Shown here: piece by piece, positions 54,772 to 64,000 of the stretch
Position numbering within the stretch: position 1 is the first letter of the stretch
How the letters are laid out: every line of letters starts with the position of its first letter
Assembly (NCBI GenBank): GCA_010645155.1
Contig: JAAGOF010000188.1
Span: 152,390-216,389 of the forward strand
From: Tigriopus japonicus
Lineage: Eukaryota > Arthropoda > Copepoda > Harpacticoida > Harpacticidae
DNA length: 64,000 nucleotides
Reading direction: 5' to 3'
The notes under the pieces: generated by a model
What the model saw: only the letters and a program-made list of their open reading frames with translations
Database searches by the model: none
What the model was told of the DNA's origin: nothing
Program-made: the position numbers and the translations under genes

Positions 54772-57384
54772 CTATTTCTTAGTTTCGCCTTCCTCTTCAT
54801 CTCTCTCCACAAAAGTCGATGAACTGATCTTGACCCGACCTTGGATGTTGTGAACTCGAGACATGTGGTAATAGAAAGGTGGGGAGGTCTTGAATCTCCT
54901 CTCACACAAGTGACATCTGAAAAAAAATCGTTAGTATAGTATTGAGAAATAATACATAACATGTTTTTTTTTACAACAAAATAGCTGTTTCTTACAGCAA
55001 AATAGCTGTTTTTTACAGCAAAATAGCTGTATCCTATAACAAAATAGCTATTTCTTACAGCAAAATAGCTATTTCTTACAGCAACTTAGCTGTTTCTTAC
55101 AGCAAAATAGCTGTTTCTTACAGCAACTTGGCTGTTCCTTAAAGCAAAATAGCTTTTTCTTACAGCAAAATAGCTGTTTCTTACAACAAAATAGCTTTCC
55201 AGCTTCAGAAAAAATCAATGGGTTCGATCCCAGGTCTCCCCCCAAACCCTACCTCGCAATGGTCTAGTCTAGTGGATATGTCGCCTCGAACGGCGCCTCA
55301 TCAGTACCCAGAATGGGCCCAAGACTCTCTCTCTATATAAAGAGAGATATCATATATAAAAAATTGTAAAATGTCCAATGAGATGATATATTCTCGCAAT
55401 AAACATTATTATTATTAAAAAAAAAGGGAAAATATAAAGGCTGACTGATCATCTAACAGAATTTAACTAGCCAGCCGATTCTTGATGAGCACTTGACTTT
55501 AAAATATTCACCTTTTTTACATCAACTCGTTCAAAACCACTCGTAACTAAATATCAAAAAAGTGTTAAACCTCTTGCCTCTTGGTAAAACTCATTACACC
55601 ACAATTAATAACAATCTGCAAGTAACCCAGCTCTCCCGAACAAAAAAAAAACAAAACTTAAAATGTAAGACATTTTAAAATAATACCCACGGATAAGGGT
55701 TGATACTAAAATGATTGGAATCCTTTCATTGATTAAAAAGGAGAAGCATTAGTACGTACTGAAAAGGTGTCTCTCCCGTGTGAGTGCGCAAGTGACAAAT
55801 AAGAATCCGTTTGGTTTTAAGCTTGATTCCACAGGTTGGACACTCAATGGAGGGCTCTGCATGTGTGTTCATATGATCTTTGAACTCATGCTTCCCTCCA
55901 CACCTTTTGCCACACTCTTTACACACCCATTGACTGGATTCATCATGGACTCGGATGCTGTGTTTATTCAAACTGATACGGCTCTTGAACACTTGGCCGC
56001 ATTTTTCACACGGATACTTGGTCAAAGCTCCCTCGTGCATCAATTTCATATGAGAGTTCAACGTAGCTTTGTGTTTTAACATTTTCCCACAAATGGGACA
56101 CACCACTTCATGGCCAACCTCATGAGTCCTTTGATGACTCTTAAGATTACTGATGTTGGTGGTCTTGTGATCACAGATTTCACAAGCAAAATTTTTGGGC
56201 TTGTGTCGCCTTTTGTGAGACCAGAACTTGTAGGCATTGGTAAAGTTCTGACCACAAACATCGCATTGCATGTCCAACTTTCTATATTTATCCATTTTGG
56301 ATTTCATAAAGCATTTGGGAACATGATCGCCCAAGTCTGAGAGAGTGATTGAATTTTTGCACTGAGCGCAAGGTTGCTCAAGAGTTTCGGGATGATCGGT
56401 TTCGGAATGTTTGATGAGTTCGGGGGCAAAATCGAAAGACTTTTCACACTGACTGCACTGAAAAACGCCTTGATAATGGACAAACTTCATGTGTCTCTCT
56501 TTGAATTGATCAGCGACTGTTTTACCACACAAGGAACAAGTCCATCGAGCGCCTTTGTCGATTCTTGGACGACCTCTTTTTTTACATCGGTAGCCTTTGG
56601 GCGCAAAATCTTCATCTTCGTCGCCCTCTGTTTCACTGGGCAAAGGAACTTTTCTTGGCCGGCCCCGTTTCCGCTTCTCGGGCCAAATACCATCTTCCAC
56701 AGGGGGAATCCCTTCTTTCGTCTCCATTTTGGGCAATAACACCGCCTCAACTGGCGGAATATAATCCTCCTCAGGACCAAATAAGGATTCTTCATTATCA
56801 CTAAGGGTCTCAACCTTGGTTTGAGCCAATGCGTCCGAATCCTCGACCTTGACATCTTCAATCATATCTTGAAGCAAGTCCGCGATGCTACCCGATGAAG
56901 TGGCAAATTCAACACATTTCACACATTTAAAGCTCTTTTTATCCACATTCGGCCCTTGCGTGGGCACAAAACCTTTACAATTGGGGGCAAAGGAACATGA
57001 TAAGGGAAAGGAATTGGGCTTTAAAGCCTGAAATCCCAGGCATGCTTCCTTAAGTTGGAAATACTTTCGGCATTTGTCCCATAATTCCATTTCAGTTTCA
57101 CATGTCCCGCTTCTTAAAGTTCGACCCAGGACTCTGAAGAAAAAAATGCGAGTTTTGTCGTCATACAGGAGACAAAATGTGTGAACGGGCTCTTCATCAT
57201 TAATATAGAAGTCGGGCTCTTTTCTTAGGATCCAAGTCCAAGATCCTACTTGGACTTGGGTCAAGTCCAACTTATCCAAAGGATGTAGATCAATCTCAGG
57301 TTTGCCCTCAATTTCAACCGGCGTTGACTCGATTTTTGACCCGGAATCGAGCTCCGGAGGGACCTTTGAGTCCTCCTCCTCCAT
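54772..57384 (-). CDS. C2H2 zinc-finger protein A with a novel N-terminal module and AT-hooks
   Basis: Exon 1 is 57384-55760 (donor GTACGT) and exon 2 is 54916-54772 (acceptor TTTTTTTCAG). The split codon CA|A gives TPFQCHLCE. From the first in-frame ATG the protein is 589 residues. Residues about 43-157 are a module shared with genes B and C: VQVGSWTWILRKEPDFY, FFFRVLGRTLRSGTC, ACLGFQ, then C-x5-C-x17-C-x2-C. Two AT-hook-like cores follow (RKRGRPRKV near 240, KKRGRPRID near 270). Ten C2H2-type fingers span about 283-564; the third is C2HC-like, and the last lies across the splice. An acidic tail ends in EEEGETKK. It is probably a nuclear DNA-binding regulator; target unknown. It is divergent from gene B. 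The frame stays open upstream of the ATG, so a 5' exon is possible. Confidence 0.85.
54966..55199. repeat. 21-bp tandem array in the intron of gene A
   Basis: About 11 units close to CAGCAAAATAGCTGTTTCTTA. Each plus-strand unit has TTTCTTACAG; on the minus strand (the sense of gene A) each reads CTGTAAGAAACAG, containing a GTAAGA 5'-splice-like hexamer. Confidence 0.85.
55200..55430 (+). mobile_element. SINE-like retroposon with ATT/A tail
   Basis: GGGTTCGATCCCAGG resembles a tRNA B box; the element ends AATAAACATTATTATTATTA and a run of A, typical of retroposon tails. Box order is not clean, so the class is uncertain. Confidence 0.45.
55431..55759. other. Remaining intron of gene A
   Basis: AT-rich; no feature recognised. 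Confidence 0.5.
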
Positions 57385-58457
57385 TGTTAAAGGCGTTTTA
57401 GATAATTGGGCCAAGTGATTTAAGGATTGTTTTACAACAGCTCTTCCGTCGGTGGCGTTTTCCTTGAAACTTGATGTGTTGTTAGCTGACGTTGCTATTC
57501 CACGCAACCTTTTTGAGAAATTGATATCCGATGACCTCTCCGGCCTTACGAAAACATTGGGCAAAGATTTTCGCAAAGGCTTTAATTCTTTCTAAGGCTT
57601 TAGTTCGTAGAATGAGAGGGAAGGAATATTTTGAATAGTTTTGGATGATTTTTTTGGAATAATGTGGAAAGTTTGGAATATTTGGATAGAAATTTTGTTG
57701 AGCAGATACATTCAGCATTCAAAGTGCCTAAAAATAAGTGGTAGATTAATCGGCTGAATTAGCAACAAAAAGTTGCTAATTAGAAAAATTCAAAAAAGTA
57801 TGCCATTTTAGAGAAGATCCCCTTAGTTTCCAGATTTGATGTTCTTTGTCTGTTATTCTATATTAGGGGATTTGATTTTTTTGTGTTTGGATCATGTACA
57901 TTTTTTAAGCTGAACATGACAAATGAAATGACGGAATGGCAAATGAAGACAAGTGAATCTAATACTAGCTCGAAAATAAATTTTCAAAACAAATAAATGG
58001 CAAATAACCACTACTTTTGCCGTTAAACCTTCAAAAGTTCCCTGGCTTTTAGCATAAAGCCAAGAAAGTAAATTCACAAAGTGATTCAAATCTTGTCGGG
58101 TGAATCAGTTCTAACACTTGCATGATTGGTTTTCCAACGAAAACAAACGAATTCAGGTGATATTGATGGCATTAAAAAGTCCCTTGCTTTAAACCTACTA
58201 AGGTGAGTTAGAGCTCTAGGGTGAGTGAGTGCTCCAATTTACTCACCGCCCAAACAACAAAGTAAACACCAGATTCACTGGAACGGAATTCTTAAGACCA
58301 TAGACACCAAAGAATTCCAAGTAAAGAGTTAGCCATCGTTTCAGAGCTCTGTAACCTTTTTCTTACGCACTGAGGTTCTTTTTATCACGTCTTCAAGCTA
58401 ATATCTTTATTTCAGCCGTGTTACCTAAGGTTATTATTTCAAGCGAAACTTTGGTTA
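57385..58457. promoter_or_regulatory. Shared upstream region of zinc-finger genes A and B
   Basis: The start codons of A (57384, minus) and B (58458, plus) face apart over 1.07 kb, so the promoters must lie here. An acceptor-like TTTATTTCAG ends at about 58415, suggesting a 5'-UTR intron in gene B. No clear TATA box was found. The GTGAGT words near 58203-58246 are not assigned a role. Confidence 0.5.
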
Positions 58458-60199
58458 ATGCCCGAAATGTTAACCACACCAAAAGTTGGATTTGATGACA
58501 AAACGATTGAAAAAGACAACGGTACAAAAATCTTGGATGAATTAGGGCTTGTTCAGGTCCAAGTTGGATCATGGATTTGGATTTTGAGGCGAGAACCGGA
58601 TTTTTATGTGAACAAACAAGACCCTTTTCATTGTTTTTGTCTCTTGTATGATGAAAAGTCGCAATACTACATCTTCCGGGTCCTCGGACGACCTTTCCAA
58701 AGTGGTTCTTGTGCCTCTCAAGAACAATTGTGGACCAAATGTCGGACATTGTTTCACGAAAAAGCGGCTTGCTTGGGATTTCAAGCCATCAAACCTCATT
58801 CGTTTCCACTTTCGTGCTCATTTGCTCCGCAATGTCATGGTGTTACATCTACTACAACAGATCAAAATATGGACCTGACATTGATAAAATGTTCCCAATG
58901 CAGTGAATTTGTCACGTCTTCTCAGGGTATATCTGATCTTCTCAATGGTATGATTGATGATATCAAAGTGGAAGATTGTAATCCACATGAAACCAAGCAA
59001 GAAGATGACCAAGATAAAAATGAAGACCGGGACTTCTCTCCAGGAGTAACAGTATTAACACCCAAAGTGGAAATAGACGAAGATGAATCATCTCTGGATT
59101 GTGTTTGGACCAAAAACAAAAAACGTGGACGGCCACCCAAAAAGCAGCCCCTTGACCAAGATCTTGAAGATGACAAGCCTTTAGCCCGAAAAAAGCCGCG
59201 TAAAGAATGCTCAATTTGTCACAAATTGATTGTCGAAAACAACATGGACAAACATTTGAAGTTTGTCCACTACAAGTCAGAATTTAAATGTGACGAATGT
59301 CAAAAATCGTTTGATTTTGCTCAAGATTTGGTGTCTCATTCTATGAAACACCATCCTAGTACTCCGAATCAGTATTGTCCTCAGTGCAAAGAGTCTTTTG
59401 AAGTCATAACGTTGGTCAAACACTCCAAAGCCTGCATCGACAAAGCTAAGACAGAGCCGAACTTGAACTTCCAATGTGATATCTGTGGCAAGAGCTTCGC
59501 CAATGCCTATGTCTTCAAGTCACATAAATGGTCGCATCTGCCACCCAGTTTTGCTTGCCAACTTTGTGATTATAAAGCCACGACCAGTGGCAATCTCAAG
59601 ATCCACCAAAGAGTCCATGAAACTGGACATGAAGTGGTTTGCCCGATTTGTGGGAAAATGTTAAAGCACAAAGCCTCCTTGAGTGCCCATGTCAAGCTCA
59701 CTCATGACACTGGAATCCCCAAACTGCCTTGTGAAAGATGCGGCCAGACTTTTAAATGTCGCACGAGCTTGATGAAGCACATTTTGCGCGCCCATGAAGA
59801 CTCTGACGAATGGACGTGTAAGAAATGCCACAAGAAAACTGGCGGCAAACACGAATTTCGCGCCCACATGAGGATTCACGATGAGCCGACCATTGTTTGC
59901 CCCACCTGTGGCATTAAAGTGAAGACTCAACGAAATTTGAAGGCTCATATGAGAACTCACACTGGAGAAGCTCCTTACAAGTAGGCTGAACGTCTTAATC
60001 GAATTAAACTTGAGCTTAGGGGTTTCTTTTTTAACATCATTTGTTATATTACAGGTGCCATTTGTGTGAGCGGAATTTCAAGACCTCATCTCCGTACTAT
60101 TACCATATGATGCATGTACACAATGTTAAAGGAAAAACTCATTCATATTCCACACCTCTGATTGAGGATGACTCCCTCGAGGCTCGTCCAACGTCATGA
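58458..60199 (+). CDS. C2H2 zinc-finger protein B, paralogue of A
   Basis: Exon 1 is 58458-59980 (donor GTAGGC) and exon 2 is 60055-60199 (acceptor TTATATTACAG), with split codon AA|G giving APYKCHLCE. The protein is 555 residues. Residues about 33-148 are the shared module (VQVGSWIWILRREPDFY; YIFRVLGRPFQSGSC; ACLGFQ; C-x5-C-x18-C-x2-C at 120/126/145/148). One AT-hook-like KKRGRPPKK follows near 221. Ten fingers span about 251-530. The intron sits at the same codon before the last finger as in gene A, so the pair arose by duplication. The tail HSYSTPLIEDDSLEARPTS differs from A. Probable nuclear DNA-binding protein. Confidence 0.88.
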
Positions 60200-61071
60200 A
60201 AGTGTTGAAATATTTTATGTTGTAGCAGCTTTGTATGATAATATTCATTATAAGAGCAACTTTGGAATGCGACTAGATATGTGTTCATTGCCGGAAAGGC
60301 TTCGATTTATTGGTGAGACATACGTTCTTCAAAATTGAGTTATTTTTCACAACATATCACCGTTCCAAGTTTATTATCCTCTCATCTACGATTGGTATTT
60401 TCCTATTGAATTGACCAATACTAATGTAACAAACCTTTACTCTGCTAACTACCAAAACTTGTTTTTAAATAGATCAATGGTTTTACTCTAAACATCACTA
60501 GAAAAAGGAAACCTAAACGGTACTCAGATAGACTTTTGAGACGGCCTTCTAAACATTTGTTCTAAGCAGCATTTTTTTCTTTTTCGTAGATTCTAAGCAT
60601 TCAATTAATAAGAACCGAGTAAATGTCAATTTAAAATAAGTAGAGCATTTTTCAGGCCAAAAAAGTGCACAATCGGCGCAAGTTCCTAGAGTTTCACTTG
60701 TTCCATTCCTTCCATTCTTTCACTCTTAAGTCTATGGTGATGTGGAGTAGCCACAGGCTTGCCATTTTTGCCTCTTTCATCTCTTTTGTGGACGACCAGT
60801 CGACCACTCATGTCTTTTTCACCTATAAATACCTTAAAAAGTTTCAAAACATACCTAAAATCTGCAATTTATATAATGAACAACAATATTTTGAATCTAA
60901 ACCGACATACAATCTTATTAACTTCATAAATAACCTGTGTGACCAAATACATTTTTGTTACTATTCAACACTTCTCCCATTGTATGTACCTCATCTCTCT
61001 TTATCTCCAGTTCACATAAGGAATCGTCAGACATCGCCGTCGACCCTCACAAGGACACCCTTGGGGGCATC
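60200..61071. other. Spacer and possible 5' exon region of gene C
   Basis: AT-rich. An acceptor-like CTTTATCTCCAG ends at about 61010, followed by an open stretch (SSDIAVDPHKDTLGGI) running in frame into gene C, so gene C may have an upstream exon that I could not place. Confidence 0.5.
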
Positions 61072-63330
61072 ATGAGGCCTTCAATGGACCATCTTGGACA
61101 TGATGACCGCCATGTCAAGGCGGAACCATTTTATGGACCGGATCCTGTGGTGATGGCCAACGCTTCCTTGGTCCAATTGAAGTTTGGGCCTTGGGTTTGG
61201 GTTACTCGAGATTCTTTGGACTTTATCACAGAAGGGGGTTGGCCAATTCCTTCCATGACTTTTTTATATAATGGGGAAACGGAGGAATTTATCACACGAG
61301 TGTTTAACCGTACGTTTGAAACGGGACATCTGGGGGATGAGGTTGAAGTCTTAAGGAAGTGTCAGGAATTCTTTAGAGACAATTATCCGTGTTTAGGGAT
61401 TGACTTTGAAGAATCTGATGAGTTTCCGTATAATCTCAAGTTTGCTCGGAATTGCTTGAAAGTTGTCCATTTGGATCGACATCCGTCAAGTTTGGAAGGA
61501 CTGATTTGTTCCAATTGTTCTTTGAAGCAAAACGACTTGTCTTCTCAGTTGCCAATTCCAATTGAAGTCATCCCGGACATCAAGACGGAAAATGCGGATT
61601 GTGAATCCAAAGCCAATGTGGAAATAAAGATTGGATCTGCCACAGACATTCTGGATGATGCTGAAGACATTTTCTCAGATGGAAGGAGCTCAAATCGTGA
61701 TAGTGTAAAATGTGAATCACCACTAGATGATATGATGGTCAAGGATGAATCGGACTCGAGTGAAATCCTCAACGATGTGATCGAGAATGCAGATGAGGAC
61801 GTGTTGACTCCTCGAAAATGTACCCGACGACGAAACCGAGCCAAGGGATTTTATGCCATGGATTCATATCCCAGTGATGAAGAAGTAAAAGGCAAAAGAG
61901 TCAAACGAAATTCACGCAAGGAACCCAACGCGGATTCGTCCATGAAGCAAGCTTCCAACCCTTCTCGTCTTCGAAAACGACCTCCTGTCAAAGATCGGAA
62001 GAATTTTCCTGTGGAAAAGGTGCGGCCACCTTTTTTTGTCGTGACATGGGAAGGTAAGGAGGTTAAAGTGATCGTGTCCTGTCCTAAGGAAGAAACATGG
62101 GTATGCCCAATTTGTTCGGCGAGCATGAAGGGAGTCACTAAAACCACCCACTTACGAACACATAATTTATTCCGGACCCAATGTGAAGTTTGTGGGATGG
62201 CCCATTTATGCCCATATCGAATCTGGGATCATTACAAGGAAGACCATTCGGATTTGGAAGTGTGGAACGCCAAATGTGTGGTCTGTTCCGAGATGATGGA
62301 TATCAAAGAGTCAAGAGATAAATTCCGAAATCATCTTGTTGGCTGTCAGAAACAATCTGGACGTGTGAGACGAAACATGTCGTATCAGCATTACCAATTA
62401 GCCAGAAAGAACCCGACTATGTGCGACCTTTGTGGTAAAACATTTCAGTCTCCATTGCATATGCAAAAACATGCAGATAGAGTTCATGGTGAAAAGAGAG
62501 CCAAATGGAAGTGTTATCTATGCCCTGATGAAATGAGCTCGGGGAAGAAGTCGCAGCATTTAAGGAAAGTTCATTACCATGCCAGATTCGAGTGCACGAT
62601 TTGTTTCCACTTGGAAAAGACCGCCAGGGACTTCTTCAAACATGTTCAAACGAATCATCCGGGCGAGATGAAGAGCTCAAAATGTCCCCAATGCAAGAAA
62701 GATATTCCTCTTGATCTTGGGTATGGCTCAACCTTTGCTGATCACCATGAGCAATGCCTCAGACTCCATTTGAAAACGCTCCTTGACAAGCGGAAGGAAA
62801 GGATCTACTCCAAACCCATGAAGTTTGCTTGTCCATTGTGTCCAAAGAAGTATCCAGTGCAGTATATGTTGAACACACATGTGAGGATTCATAAGGAGGT
62901 CAGTCACTATTGTGACCTCTGCCGGTATAAAACCCATTCAGCTCCCCATCTCAAGGAGCACATGAAAGAGGTCCATGGTCAAGGATCTGGAGACACCAAG
63001 TGTAGTTCATGTAGTCAAAAATTCAGATCGCATGCGTTATTGGAAGCTCATATGGAGTCGGTCCATGAATCTGCTCCCAAATACCAATGCGATATTTGCT
63101 TACATAAGGCCAAGTCTAAACTTCTGTTAAGGAAACACAAACTGGCTGACCATCCTGATGAGGATGAATCCCAATCCAGCTCTCGAGATGCTGATACAGA
63201 ACATCCTTCTCGAGGAGTGTCTTACAACTCTCTGATGGATCCGGCCATGTTGTATCAGATACACAATGCCTCGAACTTGGCTCATCAGGCGAATGTTGAT
63301 CCATCTAGTAATTTTCCTCCCAATATGTGA
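61072..63330 (+). CDS. C2H2 zinc-finger protein C, distant paralogue of A and B
   Basis: The ATG at 61072 gives 752 residues in one exon. The shared N-terminal module is present but diverged (residues about 33-149: VQLKFGPWVWVTRDSLDF; FITRVFNRTFETG; YPCLGI; FARNC; LICSNC). The first Cys of the C-x5-C pair seen in A and B is replaced. A long acidic, Ser-rich linker follows (about 160-330), then a basic patch. About eleven C2H2 or C2HC-like fingers occupy the last 400 residues, starting WVCPIC and ending YQCDICLHKAKSKLLLRKHK. The tail is Ser/Asn-rich. There is no AT-hook. Unlike A and B, no intron precedes the last finger. An AATAAA signal lies at 63432-63437. The start could be upstream if a 5' exon exists. 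Probable nuclear DNA-binding protein. Confidence 0.87.
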   Translation: MRPSMDHLGHDDRHVKAEPFYGPDPVVMANASLVQLKFGPWVWVTRDSLDFITEGGWPIPSMTFLYNGETEEFITRVFNRTFETGHLGDEVEVLRKCQEFFRDNYPCLGIDFEESDEFPYNLKFARNCLKVVHLDRHPSSLEGLICSNCSLKQNDLSSQLPIPIEVIPDIKTENADCESKANVEIKIGSATDILDDAEDIFSDGRSSNRDSVKCESPLDDMMVKDESDSSEILNDVIENADEDVLTPRKCTRRRNRAKGFYAMDSYPSDEEVKGKRVKRNSRKEPNADSSMKQASNPSRLRKRPPVKDRKNFPVEKVRPPFFVVTWEGKEVKVIVSCPKEETWVCPICSASMKGVTKTTHLRTHNLFRTQCEVCGMAHLCPYRIWDHYKEDHSDLEVWNAKCVVCSEMMDIKESRDKFRNHLVGCQKQSGRVRRNMSYQHYQLARKNPTMCDLCGKTFQSPLHMQKHADRVHGEKRAKWKCYLCPDEMSSGKKSQHLRKVHYHARFECTICFHLEKTARDFFKHVQTNHPGEMKSSKCPQCKKDIPLDLGYGSTFADHHEQCLRLHLKTLLDKRKERIYSKPMKFACPLCPKKYPVQYMLNTHVRIHKEVSHYCDLCRYKTHSAPHLKEHMKEVHGQGSGDTKCSSCSQKFRSHALLEAHMESVHESAPKYQCDICLHKAKSKLLLRKHKLADHPDEDESQSSSRDADTEHPSRGVSYNSLMDPAMLYQIHNASNLAHQANVDPSSNFPPNM

Positions 63331-64000
63331 AGAATTGAAAGCTTATTATTGAAAACTAAAAATCATTGCACCAACTAAGTCCACAGGAGTTCTTTTTGCC
63401 CAAGTCATCGAATTACATTGTTTATGTTTGAAATAAACTTGTCTGTTAAATTGCAATGTTGGTGTTCTCCTCAATCTCAGTTTTAAAAATGATTGCGTGA
63501 ATATTCACTTAAAAAGGAGACATTGTTCTGCGAAAAGTATTCTTATTTTATTCGGCTGCCAATATTTACAGTTGTTATGAGTGATCGCAAGACAATAAAT
63601 ATTAGGATTGGTCAGAGAAATATCTAAAACTAGACCATGAAATTGATAAGAAGACAAATATTGATCATATTTATGACAATCACTGTCTTCATAAAATTGA
63701 GAAAATGCCGGAAAAGATCAAGTACGGAAATTGGGAGCACCAGATTTAAAAGGATATCCAAAAAGGTTGAATAACGAAATCCTCCTTTGGCAGCATGCTT
63801 TTGCATGTTTTTATGCTTAGTATTACATTTTGATAAATAGCACTTTGAAACACACTTTTGTTTTGCGCCTACTTTAGCTCAGTTTTTTTGCATTGATGTA
63901 TTCCACTTCGAAATGTACAATTTTGGGTCTCCAAAACAAAAATTTAGATCAAAGATCACAGATTCATTAATCTTGATTTATTTGCGTCAAAAATATCTTT
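63331..64000. other. 3' flank of gene C
   Basis: It contains the AATAAA at 63432-63437 and then AT-rich sequence with no recognised gene. Confidence 0.6.

Noticed and set aside
57385..57576. Extending protein A by 64 residues upstream
   Set aside because: The extension begins at TTG and contains no ATG; paralogue B starts close to the shared module. A 5' exon remains possible but is not shown.
60665..61075. A 136-codon frame before gene C
   Set aside because: It overlaps the likely intron and acceptor of gene C, has low-complexity AT-rich codons and no domain.

Overview
This window is nuclear DNA from an animal, most likely an arthropod and plausibly a crustacean such as a copepod. The reasons are spliced genes with GT-AG introns, TATA plus TCAGTT initiator promoters, a secreted cuticle-like protein family, an ecdysteroid-kinase-like gene, a reprolysin/ShK protease end, BEL/Pao and CR1/Jockey-like retroelements, and a CCTAA (TTAGG-type) telomere-like tract. 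The species call is inference. I see no bacterial operons, CRISPR arrays, rRNA or functional tRNA genes.

Layout. 1-9.9 kb: minisatellites, a broken WD-repeat-like fragment, the 3' exons of a metalloprotease-ShK gene (3804-5118) and MITEs. 10-17 kb: cuticle-like gene copy 1 (10126-10953, +), a METTL27-like methyltransferase (12144-12924, -) and an unrecognised two-exon gene (14665-16634, -). 17-29.6 kb: mostly transposons (foldbacks, BEL/Pao, hAT, Tc1-like, SINE, two LINEs, a GC-rich 20-bp satellite). 29.6-33.6 kb: cuticle-like copy 2 (-) and a duplicated orphan first exon of the kinase-like gene (+). 37.2-49.4 kb: the full kinase-like gene on the minus strand, assembled here as eight phase-matched exons coding 544 residues; its introns hold a three-deep transposon nest and other insertions. 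50.5-51.3 kb: cuticle-like copy 3 (+), head to head with the kinase-like gene. 54.8-63.3 kb: three paralogous C2H2 zinc-finger genes (A minus; B and C plus) that share an N-terminal module I do not recognise.

How it fits together. Kinase-like gene and cuticle-like gene form a divergent pair with about 1.1 kb between their starts. Parts of that pair recur in mirror image at 29.6-32.9 kb, and bare promoter remnants of the cuticle gene sit at 7.7-8.4 and 24.5-24.8 kb. Each cuticle promoter carries a palindrome-like ACCACATCAYGAGTGGT 144-151 bp upstream of TATA. At least six hAT-type insertions have perfect or 7/8 target duplications of 8 bp, so non-autonomous DNA transposons have shaped much of the intergenic and intronic sequence.
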